Of a stretch of 64,000 nucleotides of DNA, positions 1-9,771 are shown piece by piece; the stretch's first letter is position 1, and each line of letters opens with the position of its first letter. A model generated the notes under the pieces. It had not been told where the DNA came from, did not search any database, and saw nothing but the letters and a program-made list of their open reading frames with translations. A program made the position numbers and the translations under genes. Origin of the DNA: Rhodopseudomonas palustris HaA2 (GTDB lineage: Bacteria > Pseudomonadota > Alphaproteobacteria > Rhizobiales > Xanthobacteraceae); assembly GCF_000013365.1 (NCBI RefSeq), contig NC_007778.1, positions 1,798,001 through 1,862,000 on the forward strand. The letters are read 5' to 3'.

Positions 1-661
1 CGTCGATGCCGCAGTCGACCTCGTCGCCCGGCACGAGCGCCGCGACGCCCGCAGGGGTACCTGTCATGATGATGTCGCCGGCGGAAAGTTCGACCTGCAG
101 CGAAAGTTTGGCGATGATCTCGGCAGTGTTCCAGATCATGTCCGACAGGTCGCCGCTCTGCCGCTCCGCGCCGTTGACCGACAGCCAGATCTTGCCCTTG
201 GCCGGATGGCCGATCTCCGCCGCCGGCCGCAGCGCGCCGCAGGGCGCGGAAGCATCGAACGATTTGCCGATCTCCCAGGGCTGCTCCTTCTTGCGCGAGA
301 TCGTCTGCAGATCCCGCCGCGTCAGATCGACGCCGACGCCGTAGCCGAACACGTGATCGAGCGCGGTGTCGGCCGAAATGTTCAGCCCGCCGCTCTTCAG
401 CGCGACGACGAGCTCGACCTCGTGCTGGAAGTCCTTGGTCAGCGTCGGGTAGGGGATCGTGGCGCCGTCCGGCGCGATCATGTCGGCGTGCTTGGCGAAG
501 AAGAACGGCGGGTTGCGCTCGTCATTGCCGAGCTCGCGGATGTGCTCGAGATAGTTGCGCCCGACGCACCAGATCCGGCGCACCGGAAACATCTTGCTGT
601 CGCCCTGCACGGCGAGCGCGGGCTGCGGCAGCGGAGCGATCACGTAAGTAGCTTGGCTCAT
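1..661 (-). CDS. Fumarylacetoacetate hydrolase (FAH) family protein, 3' end cut by window
   Basis: Reading leftwards from an ATG at 661-659 the frame stays open to the window edge, giving 220 residues without a stop. The protein has FAH-fold landmarks: EVELVVAL (metal-binding acidic pair), GYGVGVDLTRRDLQ and, near the visible end, MTGTPAGVA. This family includes fumarylpyruvate hydrolases, 2-keto-4-pentenoate hydratases and oxaloacetate decarboxylases. Members are cytoplasmic, Mg-dependent and cleave or hydrate 2-keto acids from aromatic or amino-acid breakdown. The visible part looks almost full length, so only a few residues should be missing. The substrate cannot be told from sequence. The downstream gene on the same strand is an unrelated ABC exporter. 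Confidence 0.85.
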   Translation of the reverse strand, partial: MSQATYVIAPLPQPALAVQGDSKMFPVRRIWCVGRNYLEHIRELGNDERNPPFFFAKHADMIAPDGATIPYPTLTKDFQHEVELVVALKSGGLNISADTALDHVFGYGVGVDLTRRDLQTISRKKEQPWEIGKSFDASAPCGALRPAAEIGHPAKGKIWLSVNGAERQSGDLSDMIWNTAEIIAKLSLQVELSAGDIIMTGTPAGVAALVPGDEVDCGID

Positions 662-734
662 GACGGACTTCCGAAGGCTTGGACAGCGGGGCGGGAGGCC
701 GTTGCGGCGGCGCGCCGCCCCGGCCGGCGGAGTG

Positions 735-2537
735 CTAGATGGCGGCGTCGACGGGGGCCAGCGGCGCGGCGTGGCGCTGCTGCAGGCGGAAGAACGAGGC
801 GTAGCGGCCGCTGCGCCGCAGCAGATCGTCGTGGCGGCCCTGCTCGACGATGGTGCCGCCTTCGACCACCAGGATGGCGTCGGCGTGCATGATGGTGTGC
901 AGGCGGTGCGCGATCACGATGGTGGTGCGGTTCAGGCACAGCCGCTCGATCGCCTCCTGCACCAGCTTCTCGGATTCGGAATCGAGCGCCGCGGTGGCCT
1001 CGTCCAGCAGCACGATCGGCGCATTGCGCAGCAGCGCGCGCGCCACGGCGATGCGCTGGCGCTGGCCGCCGGAGAGTTGCGCGCCGTGCTCGCCGACGGG
1101 GGTGTCGTAGCCGAGCGGGAAGCCCATGATGAAGTCGTGCGCGTACGCGGCCTTGGCGGCGGCGACGATCTCGTCCTCGCTGGCGCCGATCTTGCCGAAG
1201 GCGATGTTGGCGCGGACGGTGTCGCGGAACAGATAGACGTCCTGTCCGACATAGGCGGTCTGCTGCCGCAGCGAGCGACGCGAGACGCCCGCGATCGACT
1301 GGCCGTCGATCCGGATGTCGCCGGAGCCGGGTTCATACAGCCGCAGCAGCAGCGCCAGCACCGTCGACTTGCCGCCGCCGGAGGGGCCGACCAGGGCGGT
1401 CATCTTGCCGGGCTCGGCCGTGAAGCTCATGGCGTTGAGCACAGGCTCGTCGGGCCGATAGGCGAAGCCGACATGGTCGAATTCGACACGCGCTTCGGTC
1501 AGCGCCAGCGCCGGCTTGTCGCCGTCGTCGGGCTCGCTCTGCGGGCTGTCGACGATCTCCAGCAGCATCCGCGCCCCGACCAGGCCGCTGTTGAGTTCGA
1601 TGTTGAGCCGCGCCAGCCGTTTCGCCGGCTCGTAAGCGAGCAGGAAGGCCGTGAGGAAGGAGAAGAACTGCCCCGGCGTCGCCCCGGTCGCGACCACGCG
1701 GTAGCCGCCATACATCAGCGACGCCGCCACCGCGAAGCCGCCGAGCGTTTCCATCAGCGGGCTCGAGCGATTGGAGACGCGCGCCATCTTGTCGGCGTTC
1801 TTGCGGACCGCCTCGATGCTAGCATTGATGCGGTCGCGCATCGTCTGTTCGAGCGAGAACGCTTTCACGGTGCGGATGCCCTGCAGCGATTCCTGCATGG
1901 TCTCGAGGATCTCGGCGTTGCCGGCGAACTGGGTGTAGGCGAGTCCCTTCACCCGGCGCACCAGCTTGCGCAGCACGAACACCGCCGGCGGCGCGATCAA
2001 CAGGCCGAACAGCGCCATGAACGGATCCTGCGAGACCATCACGATCACCAGCGCGATCAGCGACAGCAGATCGCGGCCGACGGCGTTGATCAGTAGGTTG
2101 AGCACCTCGGTGACCGAGTTGGCGCCCGCGGTGAGGCGCGCGAGGAATTCCGAGGAATGCCGCTGCGAGTAGAACGCCAGGTTCTCGCGCATCAGCTTGT
2201 CGAACAGACGGCGCTGATTGTTGGCGAGGATCGCGTTCTTGATCTGGGTCAGGATCACCGACTGGCCGTAGGTCGCGACACCCTTCACGGTGAAGATCGC
2301 CAGACTCACCACCGACAGGATCATGATGCCCTGCAGGTTGCGATCGACATAGGCCTGGTTGATCACCTGCCCGAGCAGATAGGCCGACAGTGCGGTCGCG
2401 GCGGCGGCGATGGCCATCAGGCCGAAGGCCAGCAGATAGCGCCGCCAATACACCGACGCCTGTTCCATCACCAGCCGGCGGACGAGTTGGGCCGCGCCAT
2501 AGGGATCGTCGGTTATCTTGCGTGGGGTATCGGTCAT
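735..2537 (-). CDS. MsbA-like ABC exporter, fused permease and ATPase
   Basis: This 600-residue half-transporter has an N-terminal six-helix membrane domain (about residues 30-310) and a C-terminal nucleotide-binding domain. Walker A is GPSGGGKST at 384-392, the signature LSGGQ is at 488-492, and Walker B ends in LLDEATAALD around 510-518. The architecture matches MsbA and related lipid/polysaccharide or drug exporters that work as homodimers in the inner membrane. Its position beside the core-oligosaccharide genes makes lipid A-core flipping an attractive but unproven role, since alphaproteobacteria carry several such paralogs. The start chosen is the first ATG of the frame, 118 bp after galE on the same strand. 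Confidence 0.88.
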   Translation of the reverse strand: MTDTPRKITDDPYGAAQLVRRLVMEQASVYWRRYLLAFGLMAIAAAATALSAYLLGQVINQAYVDRNLQGIMILSVVSLAIFTVKGVATYGQSVILTQIKNAILANNQRRLFDKLMRENLAFYSQRHSSEFLARLTAGANSVTEVLNLLINAVGRDLLSLIALVIVMVSQDPFMALFGLLIAPPAVFVLRKLVRRVKGLAYTQFAGNAEILETMQESLQGIRTVKAFSLEQTMRDRINASIEAVRKNADKMARVSNRSSPLMETLGGFAVAASLMYGGYRVVATGATPGQFFSFLTAFLLAYEPAKRLARLNIELNSGLVGARMLLEIVDSPQSEPDDGDKPALALTEARVEFDHVGFAYRPDEPVLNAMSFTAEPGKMTALVGPSGGGKSTVLALLLRLYEPGSGDIRIDGQSIAGVSRRSLRQQTAYVGQDVYLFRDTVRANIAFGKIGASEDEIVAAAKAAYAHDFIMGFPLGYDTPVGEHGAQLSGGQRQRIAVARALLRNAPIVLLDEATAALDSESEKLVQEAIERLCLNRTTIVIAHRLHTIMHADAILVVEGGTIVEQGRHDDLLRRSGRYASFFRLQQRHAAPLAPVDAAI

Positions 2538-2655
2538 CCGCGTTCCATCAACGGCGTCGAACAGGTCGCGCGCGTTGGATCGGCGTGCGTAATGACGCCT
2601 CCTTGCCCCCGATGGGCTGGGTTTTCAAGCCAAAAGCTGGCGAGCCGGAGCCGAC

Positions 2656-3669
2656 TTAAGCTGGAATCGCTTGCCGATCAAAGCCTTGGCGCTGGGCGAG
2701 CAGCTTGCGCTCCCAGCGCAGCGCATCCGCGGCGATGGTTTCGAGGTCGTCATGGCGCGGGGTCCAGTCCAGCGTCGCGCGAATCCGGCGCGTGTCTGCA
2801 ACCATCGCCACGATGTCGCCGGGCCGGCGGGCGGCGGTGGACACGGCGAAGTTGCGCCCCGCGACGCGGCGCACCGCCTCGATGGTTTCCAGCACCGAAT
2901 AGCCGCGGCCGTAGCCGCAGTTCAGCGTCACCGGCGCGCCGCCCCGGCGCAGATAGGCGAGGGCTGCGACATGCGCCTGCGCGAGGTCGCTGACATGGAT
3001 GAAATCGCGAATGCAGCTTCCGTCCGGCGTCGGATAGTCGGTGCCGTAGACCTCGATCTGCGCGCGTTGGCCGGTCGCGGCTTCCACCGCGATCTTCAGC
3101 AGGTGCGTCGCGCCGATGGTCGCGAGCCCGATCCGCGCCTGCGGATCGGCGCCGGCGACGTTGAAGTAGCGCAGCGCCACGTAGTTCATGCCGTTGGCCG
3201 ACGCCGTGTCGTGCAGCATGATCTCGGTCATCAGCTTGGAGCAGCCATAGGGCGACAGCGGCCGCGTCGGCGCTTCTTCCGGGACTGGGGTGCGGTCGGG
3301 ATTGCCATAGACCGCGGCGGTCGACGAGAAGATGAAATTGTTCACGCCGCACGTCACTGCCGCGCTCAGCAGATTGCGCGAGGTCATAGTGTTGTTGCGA
3401 TAGTAGCCAAGCGGATCGCGCATCGACTCCGAGACGATCACCGAGCCGGCGAAGTGAATGATGGCATCGACGCCGTGGGTTCTGATCACGCCTTCGACCA
3501 GATTCTCGTCGCCGGCATCCCCGATGAACAATGGTATGCCTTCCGGCACGAAGCTGGAAAAACCGGTGCTCAGATTGTCGATCACCACCACGCTCTCGCC
3601 GGCTTCGACCAGCGCCAGCACGGTGTGGCTTCCGATATAGCCGGCGCCGCCGGTCACGAGCACGGTCAT
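2656..3669 (-). CDS. galE: UDP-glucose 4-epimerase
   Basis: This 337-residue extended short-chain dehydrogenase interconverts UDP-glucose and UDP-galactose, feeding galactose into LPS and exopolysaccharide. The N-terminus begins directly with the NAD-binding GGAGYIG at residues 7-13. The catalytic triad is visible as SST at 115-117 and Y141xxxK145 in SPYGCSKLMTE. The later LRYFNVAGADP and the length are typical of GalE rather than of UDP-glucuronate epimerases. It lies upstream of the ABC exporter on the minus strand and diverges from the heptosyltransferase gene across a 188-bp gap that probably holds both promoters. Confidence 0.93.
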   Translation of the reverse strand: MTVLVTGGAGYIGSHTVLALVEAGESVVVIDNLSTGFSSFVPEGIPLFIGDAGDENLVEGVIRTHGVDAIIHFAGSVIVSESMRDPLGYYRNNTMTSRNLLSAAVTCGVNNFIFSSTAAVYGNPDRTPVPEEAPTRPLSPYGCSKLMTEIMLHDTASANGMNYVALRYFNVAGADPQARIGLATIGATHLLKIAVEAATGQRAQIEVYGTDYPTPDGSCIRDFIHVSDLAQAHVAALAYLRRGGAPVTLNCGYGRGYSVLETIEAVRRVAGRNFAVSTAARRPGDIVAMVADTRRIRATLDWTPRHDDLETIAADALRWERKLLAQRQGFDRQAIPA

Positions 3670-3857
3670 GGAAGGCTCCTCGGTGGGCGCTGCGGGTCCG
3701 TCCCCGCGCCGTCGGCCTCAGTCTTTCGTCAAACGATGGACTTGCGGTGTAGCCAAGCAGCCAAACCGCACGGTTTTCCAGCGTTCCACAGGGGGAATCG
3801 ACAATATGGTTGCCGAACTGTAACGAGTGCCGGTTGTTGTGGCGGCCATCGGCGGCG

Positions 3858-4802
3858 ATGTCGGACATTCTCATCATCAAGACTTCCTCGCTCGGCGACG
3901 TGGTGCATCAGATGCCCGCGATGACCGATGCCGCGCGCGCGGTTCCAGGGTTGCGACTGTCCTGGGTGGTCGAGGAGGCGTTCGCGCCATTGGCCCGTCT
4001 CCACCCAGCGGTCGCCGATGTGATTCCGGTGGCGACGCGGCGGTGGCGATCGCAACTCGCGTCGCGCGCGATCTGGCGCGAGATCGGCGATTTCGGCACA
4101 CGCTTGCGCGAGCCGGATTTCGACAAGGTGATCGACACCCAGGGTCTGATCCGCTCCGCGGTGATCGCGCGCCTCGCGCAAGGCGAGCGTCACGGCTACG
4201 ATGCCGGCAGCATCCGCGAGCCGCTGGCCGCGCGGGTCTACAATGTCCGACACACCGTGCGTCGCGATCTGCATGCGGTGACGCGCAATCGTTTACTCAC
4301 CGGCTTCGCGCTCGGCTATCAGCCGTCGGCCGAGATCGACTATGGCCTGATCCGCCCGCCGCGCGCGGATGACGGCGCGTACGCCGTGCTGCTGCACGGC
4401 ACGTCGCGCGTCTCGAAGGAGTGGCGTGCGGAGGACTGGATCGAGACCGGCCGCTGGCTGCAGAGCCGCGGCGTGCAGGTCGTGTTGCCGTGGGGCACCG
4501 AAGCCGAGCGGCAACTCGCAGAACAATTGTGCAGCGCCATCGCCGGCAGCCGCGTGCTGCCGCGGCAGCGGCTCGATCTCACCGCACAGGTGATCGCCAA
4601 TGCCGCGCTGGTGGTCGGCGTCGACACCGGGCTGATGCATCTCGCCGCCGCCTATCGCGTGCCACTGGTCGGCATCTATGTCTCGACCGATCCGGGGCTG
4701 ACCGGCCCGGTCGGCAGCGGTCCGATGCGCGTATTGGGCGGCAAGAGCGGCGCGCCCTCTGCGCGGCAGGCGATCGAGGCCGCCGAACGGCTGCTCGATT
4801 AG
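3858..4802 (+). CDS. waaC: Lipopolysaccharide heptosyltransferase I
   Basis: This is a GT9-family glycosyltransferase of 314 residues that transfers the first L-glycero-D-manno-heptose from ADP-heptose to Kdo of the LPS inner core, at the cytoplasmic face of the inner membrane. The start at 3858 gives the classic N-terminus [20 protein letters not shown]. The C-terminal half contains [15 protein letters not shown], the ADP-heptose binding signature. The frame is open upstream to 3810, but that extension does not resemble the family. Its 3' end overlaps that of the convergent gmhB by four bases. All other heptose-pathway genes are within 5 kb. Confidence 0.9.
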   Translation: MSDILIIKTSSLGDVVHQMPAMTDAARAVPGLRLSWVVEEAFAPLARLHPAVADVIPVATRRWRSQLASRAIWREIGDFGTRLREPDFDKVIDTQGLIRSAVIARLAQGERHGYDAGSIREPLAARVYNVRHTVRRDLHAVTRNRLLTGFALGYQPSAEIDYGLIRPPRADDGAYAVLLHGTSRVSKEWRAEDWIETGRWLQSRGVQVVLPWGTEAERQLAEQLCSAIAGSRVLPRQRLDLTAQVIANAALVVGVDTGLMHLAAAYRVPLVGIYVSTDPGLTGPVGSGPMRVLGGKSGAPSARQAIEAAERLLD

Positions 4803-5350
4803 TTCTGCGCTGCGTCGCTGCGCGCCATCGTGTCGAGGACCTTTGAGACGAACGCGTCGATATCGTCGCCCTCGAACAGAAAGCCCTGAATACCCGCCGC
4901 CGTTGCGGCTTCGATATCGCTGTCGCTGTCGCCGATCACGAAACTGCCCTGCAGCGACACCGGCCAGGCGCGCGCGAGATCGAGGATCATGCCGGGCTTC
5001 GGCTTGCGGTCGTCGCTCGCCCGGCGATACGCCTCGACGATGCCGTCGGGATGATGCGGGCAGTAGCGGATGTCGTCGATCCGCGCGTTCTGCTCGCGGA
5101 GTTCGTCCAGCATCCAGCGATGCAGCGCCTGGACGTCGTCCTCGCTGAATAGGCCGCGGGCGACGCCGGACTGGTTAGTAATGACGAAGACGTAGTAGCC
5201 GGCTTGGTTGAGACGGCGGATCGCCGATGCGATCCCCGGCATCCAGCGAAACCGGTCGCGGCTGCCGATATAGTGATCATTGTAGTTCACGACGCCGTCG
5301 CGATCGAGAAACGCGGCGGGACGCAGCGGCGTGGTGGCGCTCGCCGTCAT
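4799..5350 (-). CDS. gmhB: D-glycero-beta-D-manno-heptose-1,7-bisphosphate 7-phosphatase
   Basis: This HAD-superfamily phosphatase of 183 residues removes the C7 phosphate of heptose 1,7-bisphosphate between the kinase and adenylyltransferase steps of HldE. The nucleophile motif [11 protein letters not shown] is near the N-terminus. The [11 protein letters not shown] loop, the Cys/His zinc-loop element YCPHHPDG and the terminal [10 protein letters not shown] acidic motif all fit GmhB. The start at 5350 overlaps the stop of gmhA in an ATGA arrangement, which implies translational coupling. The frame extends further upstream inside gmhA, but that stretch is low-complexity Arg-rich shadow and was excluded. 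Confidence 0.92.
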   Translation of the reverse strand: MTASATTPLRPAAFLDRDGVVNYNDHYIGSRDRFRWMPGIASAIRRLNQAGYYVFVITNQSGVARGLFSEDDVQALHRWMLDELREQNARIDDIRYCPHHPDGIVEAYRRASDDRKPKPGMILDLARAWPVSLQGSFVIGDSDSDIEAATAAGIQGFLFEGDDIDAFVSKVLDTMARSDAAQN

Positions 5351-5931
5351 GCCCCGGCTGCCAGCGCGCCTTCGATCTCGTCGCAGATCGCGTGCGCGGC
5401 CACCAGATGGATCTGTTGCACCAGAGCGGTTTCGGCGCCCGGCGCCACCAGCAGATGATCGCACAGCGCGCCCATCGCAGCGCCGTTCGGGCCGGTCATG
5501 CCGATGGTGACGAGGCCGCGCTCGCGGGCGACCGTCAAGGCTGCGAGAATGTTCGGCGAGCGGCCCGACGTGGTGATGCCGATGAAGACGTCGCCGCGCT
5601 GGCCGAGCCCTTCGACCTGTCGGGCGAACACGCGCTCGAAGCCGTAATCATTGGCGATCGCGGTCAGCGCCGAGGTGTCGGTGGTCAGCGCGATCGCCGG
5701 CCACGCCGGGCGGTCCTGCTTGTAGCGCCCGATGATCTCGGCGGCGATGTGCTGGGCATCGGCGGCGCTGCCGCCATTGCCTGCGATCAGGATCTTGCGG
5801 CCGTCGCGCAGCGCCTTGATCGACGCCGCCGCAATGGCGCGCGACGCCGACAGCAGCGTCTGGTCGCCCGCGGCCGCGGTCATCGCGGCCAGCGAATTGT
5901 GGAAATGGGCGGCGATCCGGTCCTGGCTCAA
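5347..5931 (-). CDS. gmhA: Sedoheptulose-7-phosphate isomerase
   Basis: This 194-residue SIS-domain isomerase converts sedoheptulose 7-phosphate to D-glycero-D-manno-heptose 7-phosphate, the first committed step of ADP-heptose synthesis. The phosphosugar-binding motif [15 protein letters not shown] starts at residue 51. [14 protein letters not shown] and the late [17 protein letters not shown] match GmhA closely. It follows waaF by 69 bp and is coupled to gmhB by overlapping stop and start, so waaF-gmhA-gmhB probably form one minus-strand transcript. Confidence 0.93.
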   Translation of the reverse strand: MSQDRIAAHFHNSLAAMTAAAGDQTLLSASRAIAAASIKALRDGRKILIAGNGGSAADAQHIAAEIIGRYKQDRPAWPAIALTTDTSALTAIANDYGFERVFARQVEGLGQRGDVFIGITTSGRSPNILAALTVARERGLVTIGMTGPNGAAMGALCDHLLVAPGAETALVQQIHLVAAHAICDEIEGALAAGA

Positions 5932-6000
5932 TTCACACCTGAAAGCTGATGGGTCGGCACTGGTTAAGCGCAGCGCAGGGGCGGGTGCAAGTCGCGCGGT

Positions 6001-7077
6001 CTATCGCGCCGGGGCGAGGCCGGCCTTGCCCAGCGCTTGCTGCGCCGCCGCCATCACATCCTCGACCGGAATGTCGCGCATGCATTTGTGATGTACCATC
6101 CGGCACACCGGTTTGTGGCAGGGGCGGCAGGGCACGTCGGTCCTGGTCTCGATCACCGCCTCGATCGGGTTGAGCGGCGCATAATGCCAGGCGCTGGTCG
6201 GGCCGAAGATGCCGATGGTGCGGCTGCCGATCGCTGCTGCGACGTGGAGCAGGCCGGAATCGTTGGAGATCACCAGATCGGCCGCCGCCAGCGCCATGAT
6301 GCCGTTGCGCAGGTCCGTGCCGGTGAGGTCTCGCGCGCGTGGACCGGCCGCGGCGACGATTTCGGCGGCCTTCTCGCTCTCGCCGGGGCCGCCGATCACC
6401 CAGACGTCCAGACCGCGGTCGGTCAGCGCTTTGGCCGCCTCGGCATAATAGGTCCAGCGCTTCGACGGGCCGACCGCGCCTGGCGCCAGCGCCACGGCAG
6501 TCCGGCCCTCCAGCCCGTTGGCCCGCCGCCAGGCGGCGATCTCGGCTGGCGGCACAACGAGTTGCGGCTCCGGCCAATCCATCGGCAGGTCGATGCCGGC
6601 CGGCAGCGCCAGTGCGGCACAACGGTCGATCATCCGCGGCAGCGCCTTCTCGCCGCGCCGCCAGTCGTTGAGCAGGCCGAACCGGACCTCGCCGATGAAG
6701 CCGGTGCGGTTCGGGATACCGGCGAGAAACGGCGCAATCGTGGATTTGAACGTCCGCGGCATCACCAGCGAGGCGCCGTAGTGCTGCTCGCGGAGCTTCG
6801 CCGCCAGCGCCCGCTGCTGGTCGAGCGCCAATCGCTTGCGCGGCAGGTCCCAGACGACGCCCCGGCGCACGCCGGGCATGTAATCCACCAAAGGTGCGCA
6901 AAGCGTCGTGGTCAGGACATCCACCGGCCGGTCCGGCCAGCGGTCTTTCAGGACCCGCACGACCGTATGGCAGCGCACGAAATCGCCGATCCACATATAA
7001 GGGATCAGCAGCACCGGGCTGGTTTCCGCGCGGTCAGCCGCTACGGCCAGGCTCATTTTGAGTGAATCGTAATTCAT
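6001..7077 (-). CDS. waaF: ADP-heptose:LPS heptosyltransferase II
   Basis: This GT9-family enzyme of 358 residues adds the second heptose to the LPS inner core. The N-terminal LLIPYMWIGDFVRCHTVVRVL corresponds to the usual IGDxVxS/C loop. LAPGAVGPSKRWTYYAEAAKAL and the ISNDSGLLHVAAAIG motif in the C-terminal half are diagnostic of WaaF-type enzymes. A Cys-containing tail, RTDVPCRPCHKPVCRMVHHKC, is also seen in WaaF orthologs. It is the first gene of the waaF-gmhA-gmhB block and diverges from hldD. A second in-frame ATG at residue 8 (MSLAVAADRAE) could be the true start. Confidence 0.9.
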   Translation of the reverse strand: MNYDSLKMSLAVAADRAETSPVLLIPYMWIGDFVRCHTVVRVLKDRWPDRPVDVLTTTLCAPLVDYMPGVRRGVVWDLPRKRLALDQQRALAAKLREQHYGASLVMPRTFKSTIAPFLAGIPNRTGFIGEVRFGLLNDWRRGEKALPRMIDRCAALALPAGIDLPMDWPEPQLVVPPAEIAAWRRANGLEGRTAVALAPGAVGPSKRWTYYAEAAKALTDRGLDVWVIGGPGESEKAAEIVAAAGPRARDLTGTDLRNGIMALAAADLVISNDSGLLHVAAAIGSRTIGIFGPTSAWHYAPLNPIEAVIETRTDVPCRPCHKPVCRMVHHKCMRDIPVEDVMAAAQQALGKAGLAPAR

Positions 7078-7261
7078 TACGCTGTCTGGCGGAGGCTGAT
7101 ACCCCCGAGTTGAACGCAGTGATGCCGGTTAGCGCTTGCGCCGCCCGGCGTCCAGCCGGGATTTCGGCCGTGACGCTGGTTCCCGTTGTGCGGAAAGTCA
7201 GCCGTTGCCTGCCCGGGCGGACTGGGGCAAAGGTGACCGCGCAAATTGGGGCGGGGGACTT

Positions 7262-8242
7262 ATGCTGCTGGTAACCGGAGGCGCCGGCTTTATCGGATCG
7301 AACATCGCTGCGGCGCTGAACGATGCGGGGCGCAGTGATGTGGCGGTGTGCGACTTTCTCGGCCACGAGGGCAAATGGAAGAACCTCGCCAAGCGCCAGC
7401 TCGCCGATGTCGTGCCGCCCGCCGAACTCTCGGAATGGCTGAGGGGTCGCCGGCTCGACGCGGTGTTTCACATGGGCGCGATCTCGGAAACGACCGCGAC
7501 CGATGGCGATCTGGTGATCGACACCAACTTCCGGTTGTCGATGCGGCTGCTCGACTGGTGCACTGAAAACCGGGTGCCGTTCATCTATGCCTCCTCCGCC
7601 GCCACCTATGGCGACGGCGCGCAGGGCTTCAGCGATGATCCATCGCTCGCCGCGCTGAAGCAATTGCGGCCGATGAATCTCTACGGCTGGAGCAAGCACC
7701 TGTTCGATCTCGTGGTGGCCGAGCGCGCCGCACGCGGCGAGCGGCTGCCGCCGCAATGGGCCGGGTTGAAGTTCTTCAACGTGTTCGGCCCCAACGAGTA
7801 TCACAAGGGGACGATGGCGAGCGTGCTGGCGCGGCGCTTCGACGACATCAGGGCCGGGCGCGTGGTGCAGCTGTTCAAGTCGCATCGCGACGGCATCGCC
7901 GATGGCGACCAGCGCCGCGATTTCATCTATGTCGACGACGTGGTCCGGGTGATGATGTGGCTGTTCGCGACGCCGTCGGTGAGCGGCCTGTTCAATGTCG
8001 GCACCAGCCACGCCCGCAGTTTCCGGGATCTGATCCTCGCCGCCTATTCGGCGCTCGGAACCCCGCCGCAAATCGACTACATCGACATGCCGGAACAGAT
8101 TCGCGGCAGCTATCAGTATTTCACCGAGAGCGAAGGCGACCGGTTGCGCGCCGCAGGCTACAATGGCGGCTTCACGCCGCTCGAAGATGCGGTCGCTTGC
8201 TATGTCAGGGGGTACCTTGACGGCAGTGATCGCTTCCGCTGA
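7262..8242 (+). CDS. hldD: ADP-L-glycero-D-manno-heptose-6-epimerase
   Basis: This 326-residue extended SDR enzyme performs the last step of ADP-heptose synthesis, epimerising C6. The start at 7262 puts the NADP-binding GGAGFIGSN at residues 6-14; the longer open frame from 7136 is not family-like. The Tyr-Lys pair lies in [28 protein letters not shown] is the HldD-specific signature distinguishing it from GalE. hldE follows 25 bp downstream on the same strand. A weak G-rich Shine-Dalgarno (gcggggg) precedes the start. Confidence 0.93.
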   Translation: MLLVTGGAGFIGSNIAAALNDAGRSDVAVCDFLGHEGKWKNLAKRQLADVVPPAELSEWLRGRRLDAVFHMGAISETTATDGDLVIDTNFRLSMRLLDWCTENRVPFIYASSAATYGDGAQGFSDDPSLAALKQLRPMNLYGWSKHLFDLVVAERAARGERLPPQWAGLKFFNVFGPNEYHKGTMASVLARRFDDIRAGRVVQLFKSHRDGIADGDQRRDFIYVDDVVRVMMWLFATPSVSGLFNVGTSHARSFRDLILAAYSALGTPPQIDYIDMPEQIRGSYQYFTESEGDRLRAAGYNGGFTPLEDAVACYVRGYLDGSDRFR

Positions 8243-8267
8243 TGCCGCTCCAACCGCGTCGAGTTCG

Positions 8268-9740
8268 ATGAACAATTTCGACACCCTGCTGCAATCGATC
8301 GCCCGGACGACCGTGGTGTGCGTCGGTGACCTGATGCTCGACGAGTTCGTCTATGGCGAGGTGTCACGGATCTCGCCCGAGGCGCCGGCGCCGGTGATCG
8401 CGGTTCAGCGCAGCGAGATCAATGTCGGCGGCGCCGGCAACGTCGCGCGCAACATCGCTGCGCTCGGTGCGCGCTGCATCTTCGTCGGCCTGATCGGCGA
8501 CGACGAGGCGGGCCGAACGCTGAATGCGGAGCTCGCGAGCGAAGCCCGGATCGAGCCGCTGCTGGTGTGCGACCCGGCGCGGCCGACCACGCGCAAGGTG
8601 CGCTTCGTCTCCGAGCATTTCTCCACTCACATGCTGCGTGCCGATTGGGAGACTGCGGCGGCCGCGTCGGCCGAGATCGAACAGCGCCTGCTCGACGCTA
8701 TCCTGTCGCAACTCGAGCGCGCCGACATCGTGTTGCTGTCCGACTACGCCAAGGGCGTGCTGACGGTCCGCGTGATCGCCACCGTGATCGAGGCCGCGCG
8801 AAAACTCGGGAAGCGGGTGATCGTCGACCCCAAGAGCGCCAATTTCGCGATCTATCGCGGCGCGACGCTGCTGACGCCCAACCGCAAGGAATTCGTCACC
8901 GCGACGCGCTGCGCGGCGGACTCCATGGACGAGATCGCCACGGCGGCGCAGGAAGCGATCGCATTCGCCGATTGCGAGGCGATGCTGGTGACGCAGAGCG
9001 AGCACGGTATGACGCTGGTGCCGCGCGCCGGCGAGCCGATCCACGTGCCGGCGATGCCGGCGAAAGTGCGCGACGTCTCCGGCGCCGGCGACACCGTCGC
9101 CGCCGTGCTGGCGGTGGCGCTGGCGGCTGGGGCCGATTGGGGCACCGCGATGCGGGCGGCGAGCGCTGCGGCTGCCGTTGCTGTCAGCAAGAACGGCACC
9201 GCGGTGGTGACGCCGGCGGAGCTGCGACGCAAGATCCTGCCGCACGCCTCGCTCGCGGCCGAAGACAAGATCATCGGCAGCGACGCCGAACTCGATCTTC
9301 GCCTCGCCGAGTGGCGCCGCGACGGGCTGCGGGTCGGCTTCACCAACGGCTGCTTCGACATTCTGCATCCGGGCCACGTCAAGGTGCTGACGGCGGCGCG
9401 CGGCGCCTGCGACCGGCTGATCGTCGGCCTCAACAGCGACGCCTCGGTGCGCCGGCTCAAGGGCGAGAGCCGTCCGGTGCAGAACGAGCGCGCCCGTGCC
9501 GAAGTGCTGGCGGCGCTCGAGGCGGTCGATCTGGTGGCGATCTTCGAGGAGGACACGCCGCTGAAGCTGATCACCCGAATCGAACCGAGCGTGCTGGTCA
9601 AGGGCGGCGACTACACCCGTGAGCAGGTGGTCGGCCACGAGATCGTCGCGGCCAGGGGCGGCGAGGTGCTGCTGATCGACGTGCTGCCGGGTTTCAGCAC
9701 GACCTCGCTGGTCGAGAAGGCACGCGAGGGGACGTCGTGA
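8268..9740 (+). CDS. hldE: Bifunctional heptose 7-phosphate kinase/heptose 1-phosphate adenylyltransferase
   Basis: This 490-residue fusion has an N-terminal ribokinase-like domain and a C-terminal nucleotidyltransferase domain. The kinase part shows the [11 protein letters not shown] substrate loop and the catalytic GAGDT at about 272-276. The adenylyltransferase part has [12 protein letters not shown] at about 359-370. It phosphorylates heptose 7-phosphate at C1 and, after GmhB acts, adenylylates it to ADP-heptose. I chose the ATG at 8268 because homologs begin just before the FDTLLQSI segment; an upstream in-frame ATG at 8202-8204 inside hldD would add about 22 unrelated residues. Together with gmhA, gmhB and hldD this completes the pathway. 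Confidence 0.92.
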   Translation: MNNFDTLLQSIARTTVVCVGDLMLDEFVYGEVSRISPEAPAPVIAVQRSEINVGGAGNVARNIAALGARCIFVGLIGDDEAGRTLNAELASEARIEPLLVCDPARPTTRKVRFVSEHFSTHMLRADWETAAAASAEIEQRLLDAILSQLERADIVLLSDYAKGVLTVRVIATVIEAARKLGKRVIVDPKSANFAIYRGATLLTPNRKEFVTATRCAADSMDEIATAAQEAIAFADCEAMLVTQSEHGMTLVPRAGEPIHVPAMPAKVRDVSGAGDTVAAVLAVALAAGADWGTAMRAASAAAAVAVSKNGTAVVTPAELRRKILPHASLAAEDKIIGSDAELDLRLAEWRRDGLRVGFTNGCFDILHPGHVKVLTAARGACDRLIVGLNSDASVRRLKGESRPVQNERARAEVLAALEAVDLVAIFEEDTPLKLITRIEPSVLVKGGDYTREQVVGHEIVAARGGEVLLIDVLPGFSTTSLVEKAREGTS

Positions 9741-9771
9741 ACAATCTCAGGTTCCAATCGGGGAATAGTCG